A DNA stretch of 22,685 bases from an uncultured Methanobrevibacter sp. (GCA_902782595.1 CACZNW010000105.1:1-22685); one strand, 5' to 3'. Shown: positions 1 through 7,740, numbered from the stretch's first letter. A program made the numbers and translations. Notes: generated by a model not told the origin, from the sequence alone.

Positions 1-42
1 ACGTGGCAGGCTAGAGTCTTAACCAGGCTGGACTAACACCGC
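1..42 (-). tRNA. tRNA-Gly (anticodon GCC), 5' part only, cut by the window edge
   Basis: Read on the minus strand from position 42 downward, the sequence gives an acceptor strand GCGGTGT, then TA, a D-arm with GTCC...GGTTAAGAC, and an anticodon stem and loop with loop CTGCCAC. In that loop the three anticodon bases are GCC, which reads glycine GGC/GGU codons. The 3' half, including the T-arm, lies outside the window. A TATA box at 79-90 on the same strand is at a fitting distance upstream. Confidence 0.9.
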
Positions 43-78
43 ATGAAAACTAACAACAAATAAACTTATGTTTTAATG

Positions 79-90
79 ATATATAAATGT
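79..90 (-). promoter_or_regulatory. TATA box of the tRNA-Gly gene
   Basis: On the minus strand this reads ACATTTATATAT, a good archaeal TATA box. Its centre is about 42 bp upstream of the mature tRNA 5' end, so transcription would start roughly 10-20 bases before the tRNA and leave a short leader. The T-rich runs between this box and the methyltransferase stop at 123 (minus-strand TTATTTTTTCTC and AAATTTTTTAC) could end transcription of the upstream tgtA pair. Confidence 0.6.
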
Positions 91-122
91 TTCGTTTGTA
101 AAAAATTTAAGAGAAAAAATAA

Positions 123-791
123 TCAGATTTTTCTTGCAGTAACGCAAATCCAATCATTTTCCTCATTGATATATGCTTTAAAATCTTCAAATCCAGTCTT
201 TTCAAGAGATTCCCTTAAAACGTCCTCTGAATAGATTTTCATGTCAAGCAATTCCACCAAATCATCATACTTTTCCATTTCGCCTTCACGGTAAACTGCC
301 TCATTGCAGAAAAATACAAGACCTCCTTTTTTCAAAACCCTGTTAACTTCAGCCAGATCGTTGATAAAGTCCGGCCAGAAGTAAATTGTTTCAAAACCGG
401 TTACGATATCAAAGGTTTCATCATAAAATGGCATTTCTGAAACAGACCCCTGCAATACGTTTACAATACCTCTGTCAATGGCATCTTTATTTAATTCACT
501 GGATTTTTCAACGCTTACCTCTGAATAATCAATTCCAACAACCCGACCGTCATCCGATATTAGCTGTGCGAATCTTTCAAGGTTTCTTCCACCGCCGCAT
601 CCTATATCCAAAATTTTAGAATCATCTTTAATTTCAAAATGAGTTACTCCCCACTGTGCCATTGCTTCGTGGGATTCGTTCATTCTGTCTAGTATCTGAT
701 GGCCCAGTTCTCCTTCCGGTTTTCTTGCGTTTTTAATAAGTTCCCTGTCTTCAATATGATGACCTGTGTTTACTTTATCATTATCACTCAT
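123..791 (-). CDS. class I SAM-dependent methyltransferase
   Basis: This 222-residue protein is a class I (Rossmann-fold) methyltransferase. The SAM-binding motif I is ILDIGCGGGRN at residues 60-70, an acidic motif II lies in VVGIDYS at about 84-90, and the segment FDIVTGFETIYFW at about 127-139 fits motif IV and the following strand. This matches the Methyltransf_11/25 type often annotated as UbiE-like, but the substrate cannot be read from the sequence. The start codon lies only 4 bases after the tgtA stop, and its ribosome binding site (GTGAT) overlaps that stop, so the two genes are very probably co-transcribed and translationally coupled. Being coupled to a tRNA-modification gene makes an RNA or small-molecule substrate possible, but this is inference. 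Confidence 0.9.
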   Translation of the reverse strand: MSDNDKVNTGHHIEDRELIKNARKPEGELGHQILDRMNESHEAMAQWGVTHFEIKDDSKILDIGCGGGRNLERFAQLISDDGRVVGIDYSEVSVEKSSELNKDAIDRGIVNVLQGSVSEMPFYDETFDIVTGFETIYFWPDFINDLAEVNRVLKKGGLVFFCNEAVYREGEMEKYDDLVELLDMKIYSEDVLRESLEKTGFEDFKAYINEENDWICVTARKI

Positions 792-795
792 AATA

Positions 796-2775
796 TCACT
801 TTTTCATTCCTTTACGGGTTTTTATAGCCTGTCCGGTTTTAAACTGTTCTATTTCACAAGCGCCAAGCATTGCTTTTCCATAGGCGAGAAGTTTGTCCTC
901 TTCATTAACAATTAAAACCTCATCTTTGGCGCGAATATTTTCATCGCATTCAACTACGAATTTACAGAATACACTTTTTCCGTCAAGTGCAAATGGTTCG
1001 GAGTCCTTATTGACAACAACCCTGTTTTTGGGATACTGTGTTGCATTGTGGAGTCTTCTGGCACCTTCCTTTGATAAAATCAGATAGGAATCGGATGCCC
1101 TCATATTTACAATGAGGACCTTGCCGTCATAGATATGTCTGATTTTGCCGGTTTTTTTACTTTTTTCAATGTTGATATTGCCGGTGAATAATGCGTCTCC
1201 GGCTCCGTTACCGAACTGATAATCTGCAATTGCCTTAACCTTTTTAACATCATCCTTTTTATATCGGATATCATCTGACAAACTGTATTTAACATATAAG
1301 TCGCTGTCCAGGTCATTTATGATTCTTGAGTGGATTAGAACCTGTTCGTAATATTCACCGAATTCATTGATAAAGTCTTCAATAAACTCTATACTGTCAA
1401 CGTCACGGGTTTTAGGAGCATCACTTTGACTTAACGGATATACCTCATCAATTTCTAGAGGTATCAATCCGAATGGAATGTCCATGACCATGAAATCGGC
1501 ATTATCCAAATCAATTTCCCTTTCTTCGCCGTAGACGTAGAATTCACCAAGTTTCCCGGAGATGAATTTGGAATATGGTTTTCTTGTCGGAGGCAATATT
1601 ACCAGATCACGTTTTTTAGGCATTTCACGTAATTTCTGCATGTGTCTCAATACTTCAGGCCTTAAAAGAGATTCCGGACCGGTGTAGAAAAATGCTGACT
1701 TTTTGCTTCTCGGATCGTACTTTTCCAAATCCTCGGCATAATTTCCAAGCTGTCTTTGAGCTTCAAGAAGTGCAGGGTGGGCACGGCATCTCTCTTCAAC
1801 CAGTTCCATCAGGTTGCCGTCATAAATCGCCTGCCTGATTAATCTTAACTCTGCAAATGAAACATGGAGGTTGTGCTGAGCTATTAAATCTCTTCTTTTC
1901 TCTTTTGGCATTGCCCTTAAATCGTCGGGAGTGTAACTGGTACATACTTCACATGAACACGGCATTTCCTGGAGGTTTTCAAGTTTGAATGTGCCTCTTG
2001 TGGAAAGAAGCCTGTCGTCTTCGGCATATAGAATATATGCTGCAGAGTCAAACAGGTCACATCCCATCGCCACACAGAGCGCAAATATCATCGGATGGCC
2101 TGCACCCATCAGATGGCGGGGGACGGTGTCGGAGAGGTCTTTCATGGTATTCATCACAACATCAACAAGATCCCGGTAGTGGTATGATTCCATTAACGGT
2201 ACAACGGCACCTATCGGATATAAATCGGCATCGAGTTTGGACAATTCCCTTGCGCATTCACGTCTTAAATCTAGAAATGTGGAACCCTGTACAACGGAGT
2301 TTAAAAGCATTTCCATATTCTGCTCCTTTTTATAATTTATTGCTTCACGAGCTCTTTCGATAGTGATTTCCATGTCGCTTTCGGCTTTTTCCCTTTCAAC
2401 AAAGGGAGCGGTTGGAATGTCAAGACTTGTTCCGATGTCGGTTTTTATCAGTTCCTGAAATTCTATTACTTCCTTGTTTGTTATCTCCACATCTCCATAA
2501 ACGGACAGCTGAAAAGAACCTGAATCTGTCATTACCGGACCGTCAAAGTTAATCAGCTTATGCAGACCTTCATCAATTGCCTTTTTCTTTAAATCTTCAT
2601 CTTTATAAATTAGATAAGCATTAGTAATTACAATATCTGCACCGTATTTGGCAACATCAATGACCTGTTTGCGGGGATGAATAACCGGCATCAATGCAGG
2701 AGTTTTTACATCACCGTGTCTGGTTTTTAAAACACCAACACGGCCTTTTCCATCTTTTGCTTTAATCTCAAACAT
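796..2775 (-). CDS. tgtA: archaeosine tRNA-guanine transglycosylase
   Basis: The enzyme exchanges guanine 15 in the D-loop of archaeal tRNAs for preQ0, the first tRNA-level step to archaeosine. The 659-residue protein begins with the TGT barrel. D84 in MTDSGSFQL fits the family's conserved active-site Asp, and D243 in GCDLFDSAAY fits the second. The zinc site is C273, C275 and C278 in CSCEVC, followed by a histidine in HNLH (301-304). Middle domains follow, and the C-terminal 75 or so residues look like a PUA RNA-binding domain (RAKDEVLIVNEEDKLLAYGKA). The length is full for the archaeal form, so this is not the split version seen in some archaea. The start at 2775 has a weak site (AAGGTC) and a TATA box at 2822-2836. 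It is first in a two-gene unit with the methyltransferase. Confidence 0.96.
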   Translation of the reverse strand: MFEIKAKDGKGRVGVLKTRHGDVKTPALMPVIHPRKQVIDVAKYGADIVITNAYLIYKDEDLKKKAIDEGLHKLINFDGPVMTDSGSFQLSVYGDVEITNKEVIEFQELIKTDIGTSLDIPTAPFVEREKAESDMEITIERAREAINYKKEQNMEMLLNSVVQGSTFLDLRRECARELSKLDADLYPIGAVVPLMESYHYRDLVDVVMNTMKDLSDTVPRHLMGAGHPMIFALCVAMGCDLFDSAAYILYAEDDRLLSTRGTFKLENLQEMPCSCEVCTSYTPDDLRAMPKEKRRDLIAQHNLHVSFAELRLIRQAIYDGNLMELVEERCRAHPALLEAQRQLGNYAEDLEKYDPRSKKSAFFYTGPESLLRPEVLRHMQKLREMPKKRDLVILPPTRKPYSKFISGKLGEFYVYGEEREIDLDNADFMVMDIPFGLIPLEIDEVYPLSQSDAPKTRDVDSIEFIEDFINEFGEYYEQVLIHSRIINDLDSDLYVKYSLSDDIRYKKDDVKKVKAIADYQFGNGAGDALFTGNINIEKSKKTGKIRHIYDGKVLIVNMRASDSYLILSKEGARRLHNATQYPKNRVVVNKDSEPFALDGKSVFCKFVVECDENIRAKDEVLIVNEEDKLLAYGKAMLGACEIEQFKTGQAIKTRKGMKK

Positions 2776-2821
2776 TTTACTTGACCTTTTTAAAATTCGT
2801 TGAAATAAGATTTAACCTAAA

Positions 2822-2836
2822 AATTATATAAATTTT
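2822..2836 (-). promoter_or_regulatory. TATA box of tgtA
   Basis: The minus strand reads AAATTTATATAATTT. Transcription should begin near 2802, leaving an untranslated leader of about 25-30 bases before the tgtA start codon at 2775. Confidence 0.6.
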
Positions 2837-2908
2837 GCTCATGAAATACTGTTTGTAAAAAAATAGTTATAGGGAAATATTGATTTGAAAATTAAAAAGA
2901 AAAATGGG

Positions 2909-2928
2909 AGGTTAAGCAAACTTAACCT
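2909..2928. repeat. perfect inverted repeat, 8-bp stem with 4-base loop
   Basis: AGGTTAAG and CTTAACCT flank CAAA. A related TTTAACC follows at about 2939-2945. No long T-run follows on the plus strand and no gene end is next to it, so its role is unknown. Confidence 0.6.
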
Positions 2929-3399
2929 GATGTGCTTTGTTTAACCATCTTCTTTTTAAAGTGTTTGAAGGGTGTGTTTTTTCAGGACTTTAATAGATTT
3001 ATTCGTGTTTTTGAAATATCCCGATTAAGGAGATTTATTATGTCAGATATCAAGAGGGGACATTTCAATCCTTAGTCAAGCATTTTAAATCAACTTTTTT
3101 TTGAAATTAGGTGTGATATTTTCCAAATGAATGAAACAAATTTGACTTGAAATCTTTAAGTGAATTTTGAGGACTATTGGAATATCTAAATATCTATCGT
3201 CTTTGGAGAAAGTTAAATCAATAGGCATATCCTGTATAGAATCTGTTTAATTGAGAATTTAAATCTATTAATTTTTCCATCAGAATTTATCATCATCACA
3301 GATGTGCATTTTGATAAACTGTCAGGACCCTCACCCTTTGTTCGTACAAAGTCTTATTTATCAATATTTTATATTTCGATTTTCAAAGGCAATCCCAGT

Positions 3400-3445
3400 T
3401 ATTGTAAAAAAATTTTACTCAAATTTCAGTAAAATTACTACAATA
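3400..3445. repeat. imperfect inverted repeat (long hairpin)
   Basis: TATTGTA (3400-3406) pairs with TACAATA (3439-3445), and ATTTTACT (3412-3419) pairs with AGTAAAAT (3428-3435), leaving an 8-base loop and a small internal loop. Fifteen base pairs are visible. It could be a remnant of a small mobile element or part of a structured RNA; nothing identifies it further. Confidence 0.5.
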
Positions 3446-3521
3446 CTTAAGATTGACAGTTATTATTATAAAAACAATACTATATAAATGTTTTTATTAA
3501 AAAATAAGCAATTATTTAATA

Positions 3522-3689
3522 CTAATAAGAAAAATAAGCATTTTTAGCTGAAAAATTAAATGGCTTAAACTCGTTTAAATCAGCTCCCATAACCCGGAGA
3601 CAGATGAATTCCAATGCCATGTCCCGAAACTTAACAGTATCAAATATGAATGTACAAGTCCCAATTAGATTTAATATGATTAAAACAAT
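3522..3689 (-). pseudogene. possible remnant of a protein-coding gene
   Basis: On the minus strand this is open for 55 codons to a TAG at 3522-3524. The last 32 codons, from an ATG at 3620, give a protein-like sequence starting MALEFICLRVMGADL. The stretch 3560-3630 is clearly richer in G and C than the DNA around it, which is often a sign of present or recent coding sequence in such AT-rich genomes. No ribosome binding site precedes the ATG. I do not recognise the family. The opposite strand is also open over part of it, so the coding strand is uncertain. Confidence 0.25.
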
Positions 3690-4251
3690 CTATTTTAAAT
3701 AAAATATTACATAATTTGACTGGTTTAATGAAAATATCATAAATTTACAGCTTATTATATGAAAAAAGAATGGAAATTAAAAATTCTTTTAAAAATTCTT
3801 AAACTCTAAACAAAGCAAAATAAAGGAGTATTTTTAAAAATAAGTCAAAATTCATATAATTTTGATAAACCGAATTAGAGTAAAAATTATGAGAACCCCA
3901 ACAAACGGGAACAAATAAACCCCTTTTAAGCCGGTTTAATCGAAAACTACACTTACAACACTTTTTATTGCCAAATTAAAGCATATAATGGAATTTAATT
4001 TTAAGGGCAAAATTAACATAAACCTGCCCGTATTAAACTGTATTTTCGAATTTGAAAATGCAAATCCAATTAAACATTCAATAGCAATGCAAAATCGACT
4101 GGAAATATCTCTTTAATGTCATTATGTTAAGAATTTCAAATCGTTTAATTTGACATTGGCAACCCTCAATTTATGGACAAATCATGTTAATTTTTTAAAA
4201 ATAGGAATTTTAAATACCCTAGCTTAAAAAATCAATGAATAAAGAATATGT

Positions 4252-4299
4252 TTAGGTAATTTGACCATGGATAAACTCCAAATGGATAAAATTACCTAA
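4252..4299 (-). terminator. 11-bp inverted repeat directly after a stop codon
   Basis: TTAGGTAATTT (4252-4262) and AAATTACCTAA (4289-4299) are perfect inverted repeats around a 26-base loop, which itself contains CCAT/ATGG. The 3' arm in minus-strand terms begins just two bases after the stop of the small membrane protein at 4301. It may act as a terminator or a 3' stabilising structure, but only short T-runs are present, so the role is inferred. Confidence 0.4.
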
Positions 4300-4300
4300 T

Positions 4301-4522
4301 TTAATGCACTTTTAAAAATGTTGTAACGAAACTGCATGCCCATACCATCGCCGCCGATGCACCCGCAATTATCGAAATAATTCCTTCGGCATACAGTGCA
4401 ATCAGACACAGCATCGTCCACAGCAATATTACTCCGCTACCCAATGTCACCTTACCTTCATATACAAGTCCAAGGCCCGCTATGAAAAAGGACAGTACCA
4501 ATGCAATTACAATATTCACCAT
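4301..4522 (-). CDS. small membrane protein, two to three transmembrane segments
   Basis: This 73-residue protein is almost entirely hydrophobic, with segments at about residues 2-20, 28-44 and 48-68 separated by short polar turns. It has no recognisable catalytic motif. The loop EGKVTLGSG resembles small bacterial and archaeal membrane proteins of unknown function. The ribosome binding site GTGAT sits 4 bases before the ATG, which supports translation. It diverges from the MnmC-like gene across 77 bp and is followed immediately by an inverted repeat. The function is unknown. Confidence 0.75.
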   Translation of the reverse strand: MVNIVIALVLSFFIAGLGLVYEGKVTLGSGVILLWTMLCLIALYAEGIISIIAGASAAMVWACSFVTTFLKVH

Positions 4523-4557
4523 AATATCACAACCTGTAGAGATGACTTGAAATAATC

Positions 4558-4570
4558 AAATATTTAAAGA
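4558..4570. promoter_or_regulatory. AT box shared by two divergent genes
   Basis: AAATATTTAAAGA reads as a TATA-like box in both directions. It lies about 36 bp before the plus-strand start at 4600 and about 42 bp before the minus-strand start at 4522. The plus-strand gene has no ribosome binding site, so its transcript is probably leaderless or nearly so. Confidence 0.45.
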
Positions 4571-4599
4571 TTCAGTAACTAAAATATCACCTAGATATA

Positions 4600-5817
4600 A
4601 TGAGTTATGAAAATTGTGCAAGGATAATTAATGATGATATTTTTGATCTGGTGAATGAAACATTTGGCCGGGAAAAAAGTAGTCGAAATATTGAAGGAAG
4701 GGTTAATTTTTTTGATACTTACAAAGATTATTTTGTTTTAACTGATGATGGATCTTATTCTATTAATTCTAAAGAAATAAATCATAAAGTTGAAACCTTA
4801 CATACATCTACCGGGGCAATAAGTGAGTCATTTGAGAAATTTATCAAACCGATGAAATTCAATTACTACGAAGACATTGCCGTTCTGGACATATGTGCTG
4901 GACTGGGGTATAACACTTCAGCGGCAATTGCAGATTTCCTAAAAAATTCAAAGGCAAATCTGACAATTGACATGGTAGAAATATCAAAAGCAACATTGGC
5001 CTGCGGACTGCTGGTACCTTCACCAATCCCCGAACATGACATTACCAAAAAAGCCATTGAAAACGAACTGATTGTGCAGGATTATGCGGGATTGAGTCTT
5101 GAAACGGCTGAAATCCCTGAAAATATCAGTATCAATGTCTTTATTGAAGACGCAAGACAAACCGTTCAGAAACTGGACGACAATACTTATGACGCCATAT
5201 TTCTTGATCCATTCAGCCAGAATATGGCTCCCGAATTATTTTCACTTGAGTTTTTCCGTGAATTCAGACGAATTATAAAAAACGACGGAATAATAGCAAC
5301 ATATACATCATCAGCACCAGTAAGGGCAGGATTTATTGAAGCTGATTTCTACATTGGTCTTGGTCCGATATTTGGAAGAATGCAGGGAGGAAGCCTTGCA
5401 AGTCCGAATCCGGAAATGCTCGACTGGTCACTTCCAAAAAATGATGAAATAAGAATTGCCCTGTCCGATGTGGGAATACCTTTCAGAGACCCCGGTCTGA
5501 ACAATAAAAGCAAAGACATACTAAATGAAAGAACACGTGAAAGACAGAATGCACGCCACAGCACAAAGATTTCATCCGCCGTTAAAACACCTATTTTTTT
5601 AGGCCAGACCATGGATGATGAAAAATTAAAAAGACGGGTTGAACGAAATCTTGCAAAAATGAACATACCCTCAACAACATCTCCTCAGGCAAACTATATC
5701 GTTGAAGTGGAAGATGACTACAGGGAAAAACAGGATTTTGAAAATAATTCAAGAAACAGAATTCTTGAAATGGAAAAAAGATTAAAAAAAGTTAAGGAAG
5801 AGGAAATTAAATTTTAA
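4600..5817 (+). CDS. MnmC-like (DUF752-type) SAM-dependent tRNA methyltransferase
   Basis: The 405-residue protein carries SAM motif I as VLDICAGLGYNTSAA at about 95-109, an acidic motif II in MVEISK (125-130), and the segment FLDPFSQNMAPELFS (201-215) followed by IIATYTSSAPVRAGF (231-245). This order is the pattern of the MnmC methyltransferase domain and the stand-alone DUF752 enzymes, which methylate 5-aminomethyluridine at tRNA wobble position 34. The family assignment is good; the exact tRNA substrate here is inference. Residues beyond about 300 form a charged, Lys/Glu-rich tail ending in a likely helix, which is not part of the core fold. No ribosome binding site precedes the ATG. The 3' end overlaps the convergent adhesin-like gene by 11 bases. 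Confidence 0.85.
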   Translation: MSYENCARIINDDIFDLVNETFGREKSSRNIEGRVNFFDTYKDYFVLTDDGSYSINSKEINHKVETLHTSTGAISESFEKFIKPMKFNYYEDIAVLDICAGLGYNTSAAIADFLKNSKANLTIDMVEISKATLACGLLVPSPIPEHDITKKAIENELIVQDYAGLSLETAEIPENISINVFIEDARQTVQKLDDNTYDAIFLDPFSQNMAPELFSLEFFREFRRIIKNDGIIATYTSSAPVRAGFIEADFYIGLGPIFGRMQGGSLASPNPEMLDWSLPKNDEIRIALSDVGIPFRDPGLNNKSKDILNERTRERQNARHSTKISSAVKTPIFLGQTMDDEKLKRRVERNLAKMNIPSTTSPQANYIVEVEDDYREKQDFENNSRNRILEMEKRLKKVKEEEIKF

Positions 5818-7681
5818 CATAATTTCCACTTTTAAGCAGATACGCCGCTTCTTTTGATGATTTTACCGGACCGGAAACAACGGTTAACTTTTTAGGATTG
5901 GAATAGATATGTTCCAAACCGAAAATTGAGAAGTCCGCATCACAGTGATTACAGAAAATCATACCTTCAGTACTGCCGGGTTCTCTTCTTCCGGTTGCAG
6001 GGAAAATGCCAACTTCGGTTTTTTCATCTCCCGCCCAGAAAACGTCCCAATACAAATCATGACTGCCGCAGTAAGGACAGGTTCTTTCAAACTCGGTCAT
6101 GTACCAGGTGTATCCGTATTTGGATTCTTCACCTGGAGCGGAAGGTCTTCCGATAGCAAGGATAGTTTTTCCATCTTCGGAAACACCATATCTGCTATAA
6201 GAAACTCCGACTCTGTCGGCAACAACGGAAATGTAACTGGTTACTGTGTAACCGGTGCTTAGGTCTTTACATACCACCTTATATTTTCCTTTCGGAAGCT
6301 TGAAATCGGCACTTGCAAAACCTTTCGAATTGGTTTTTACAATATGTGAAACACCGTTTATATTGATTTCCATTTTTGTGTTTTTAGCAACACTGCCGTC
6401 CTGTTTGAAGAGCTGAGCCTGGAATGAAGATTCCATATTTTCTATTGCTGCAATATCATGTGCATGAACAGAAGCAAGCTTTACAGTGACTTTTTTATTC
6501 AATTTATAACCGGTATAAGGATCAACTGATTTAAAGTTATATTTTCCCTTAGCCAATTTGAATTTTACAGTTGCAACACCGTCAGCATTGGTTTTGGCGG
6601 TTTTTTTGGCTCCATTAATATAAACTATTACCTTTGCATTTTTAACCAGTTTTTCATTCTTATACAAAGTTACTTTGAATTTGTATGCCTTACCGGTAAA
6701 TGCAGTTATTGAATCAGCATATAATGTTGGGGAAACTTTAATAGTATTTTTAACTGTTTCTCCGGTATCCAGATTAGTAGTGCTGATTTTATAGGTTCCG
6801 GGATTAACGGAAATAGACAAACTGGCCTTACCTTTACTGTTGGTTTTTTTATAAAAAGTATTTCCATGATACTTAAATTTAATATATTTCTTAGCTAAAA
6901 CCTTACCGTTTTTACCATAAAACGTTGCAGTAAACATTTTGGAACTTTTATAATATTTTTTCAAATTGGAAGCCGTAACCGAATGTTTTACAGTAATTTT
7001 ATGGGAAACCTGATATCCGTTAGGATGAATTGCCAAAACTGTGTACTGACCAACCTTCAGATTTACTTCAAGACTGGCCACTCCATTTGAATCGGTTTTT
7101 TTGGTATAGGTTTTGCCGTTGAGTTTAAATTTGACATTAGTATTTTTAAGTGCATTGCCTTTGCTGTCCAGGAATTTTGCAGAATATTTTTTAGAACTTT
7201 TATATGTTGTTGTAAAATCACCGGCAGTTATAACTGGCAATACTTTAATTTTACTGGTTACAAAAGTGTAATTTCCATAATATGCAGAAGCCACATAGTC
7301 CCCAGTGTTCAAATCAAGAGGAATTGCTATTTTACCGTTGAAATCTGTAGTTTTATTATAAATCTGATTGTTTATATTTATAATGACAGAAGCCCCACTA
7401 ACAGGACTGCTTGCCTGAGATAAAACTACTTCATAATTAGCCGTTCCCTTATAATACATATTTACATCTTTACTACTTAACTCATAATCATCACAAGAAG
7501 AATTAGAAGTAGCAAGAACTTCATTTGCAGACAAATCATTTGCAACCCCCGAAGGAGGTTCTTCATCTACATCACTAATCTCAATATCATCAGTTGCGTT
7601 TGTATCAACAGCCGAAACTGCACACAAAGACAACATGAATACCAAGATTGTTAAAACTAAATTCATTTTTTTATTAAACAT
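5807..7681 (-). CDS. secreted adhesin-like protein with Ig-type repeats and a four-cysteine C-terminal domain
   Basis: The 624-residue protein starts with a signal peptide (basic start, hydrophobic 7-21, likely cleavage after AVSA at about 24). An acidic linker leads to about five Ig-like (Big-type) repeats of about 80-90 residues between roughly 75 and 487, each with a pattern like NGKTYTKKTDSNGVAS. After residue 490 comes a different domain with CPYC (535-538) and CNHC (577-580), a probable zinc-binding pair. No C-terminal membrane anchor is visible, so it is secreted or held by the cell wall. Such repeat proteins are common surface proteins in Methanobrevibacter. A GGAG site lies 7 bases before the ATG, with a TATA box at 7726-7740. 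The ligand is unknown. Confidence 0.85.
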   Translation of the reverse strand: MFNKKMNLVLTILVFMLSLCAVSAVDTNATDDIEISDVDEEPPSGVANDLSANEVLATSNSSCDDYELSSKDVNMYYKGTANYEVVLSQASSPVSGASVIININNQIYNKTTDFNGKIAIPLDLNTGDYVASAYYGNYTFVTSKIKVLPVITAGDFTTTYKSSKKYSAKFLDSKGNALKNTNVKFKLNGKTYTKKTDSNGVASLEVNLKVGQYTVLAIHPNGYQVSHKITVKHSVTASNLKKYYKSSKMFTATFYGKNGKVLAKKYIKFKYHGNTFYKKTNSKGKASLSISVNPGTYKISTTNLDTGETVKNTIKVSPTLYADSITAFTGKAYKFKVTLYKNEKLVKNAKVIVYINGAKKTAKTNADGVATVKFKLAKGKYNFKSVDPYTGYKLNKKVTVKLASVHAHDIAAIENMESSFQAQLFKQDGSVAKNTKMEININGVSHIVKTNSKGFASADFKLPKGKYKVVCKDLSTGYTVTSYISVVADRVGVSYSRYGVSEDGKTILAIGRPSAPGEESKYGYTWYMTEFERTCPYCGSHDLYWDVFWAGDEKTEVGIFPATGRREPGSTEGMIFCNHCDADFSIFGLEHIYSNPKKLTVVSGPVKSSKEAAYLLKSGNYVKI

Positions 7682-7725
7682 ACGTTAACTCCATTAACAT
7701 TTGCTCGTACTTATTCATATTACCT

Positions 7726-7740
7726 TTTTTATATAAAAAG
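7726..7740 (-). promoter_or_regulatory. TATA box of the adhesin-like gene
   Basis: The minus strand reads CTTTTTATATAAAAA, giving a start near 7705 and a leader of about 25 bases. Directly upstream, 7739-7762 forms an imperfect inverted repeat (AGCTTTTGA against TCAAAAAGAGCT), placed where a regulator could bind. Regulation is inferred only from the position. Confidence 0.6.

Larger units (their letters stand above)
2837..4251. other. gene-poor AT-rich stretch with hairpins and possible gene remnants
   Basis: I see no convincing complete gene in this 1.4 kb. It holds an 8-bp stem with a 4-base loop (2909-2928), a mini-frame of 11 codons with a GGAG-type site (3040-3075, plus), a 47-codon minus frame (3085-3228), a small hairpin CTTTGT/ACAAAG (3336-3351), a larger imperfect hairpin (3400-3445), a direct repeat AAAATAAGCA (3501-3510 and 3531-3540), a more GC-rich open stretch on the minus strand (3522-3689), and a 42-codon plus frame (3988-4116) without a ribosome binding site. 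A good minus-strand TATA box (CATTTATATAG) lies at about 3480-3490 with no clear gene below it. The overall picture suggests decayed mobile or accessory genes, or an untranslated RNA. Confidence 0.5.

Noticed and set aside
1989..2363. A 124-codon frame antisense to tgtA
   Set aside because: It lies fully inside the conserved tgtA catalytic domain; the reading is Arg/His/Pro-rich shadow sequence.
3270..3300. A C/D box small RNA on the minus strand (GTGATGA followed by CTGA)
   Set aside because: A C box and one D-like box are present, but no second C'/D pair or closing stem is found at fitting distance.
3302..3487. A 61-codon plus-strand frame in the AT-rich island
   Set aside because: It has no ribosome binding site or TATA box upstream, its composition is that of non-coding AT-rich DNA (Tyr, Ile, Lys, Asn, Phe), and it runs through a hairpin.
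3988..4116. A 42-codon plus-strand frame (MEFNFKGKINI...)
   Set aside because: The reading is plausible, but there is no ribosome binding site, no well-placed TATA box and no recognisable family; it is recorded only within the description of the AT-rich stretch.
5945..6262. A 105-codon frame antisense to the adhesin-like gene
   Set aside because: It is complementary to the four-cysteine domain, has no start signals, and its open length follows from the codon use of the real gene.
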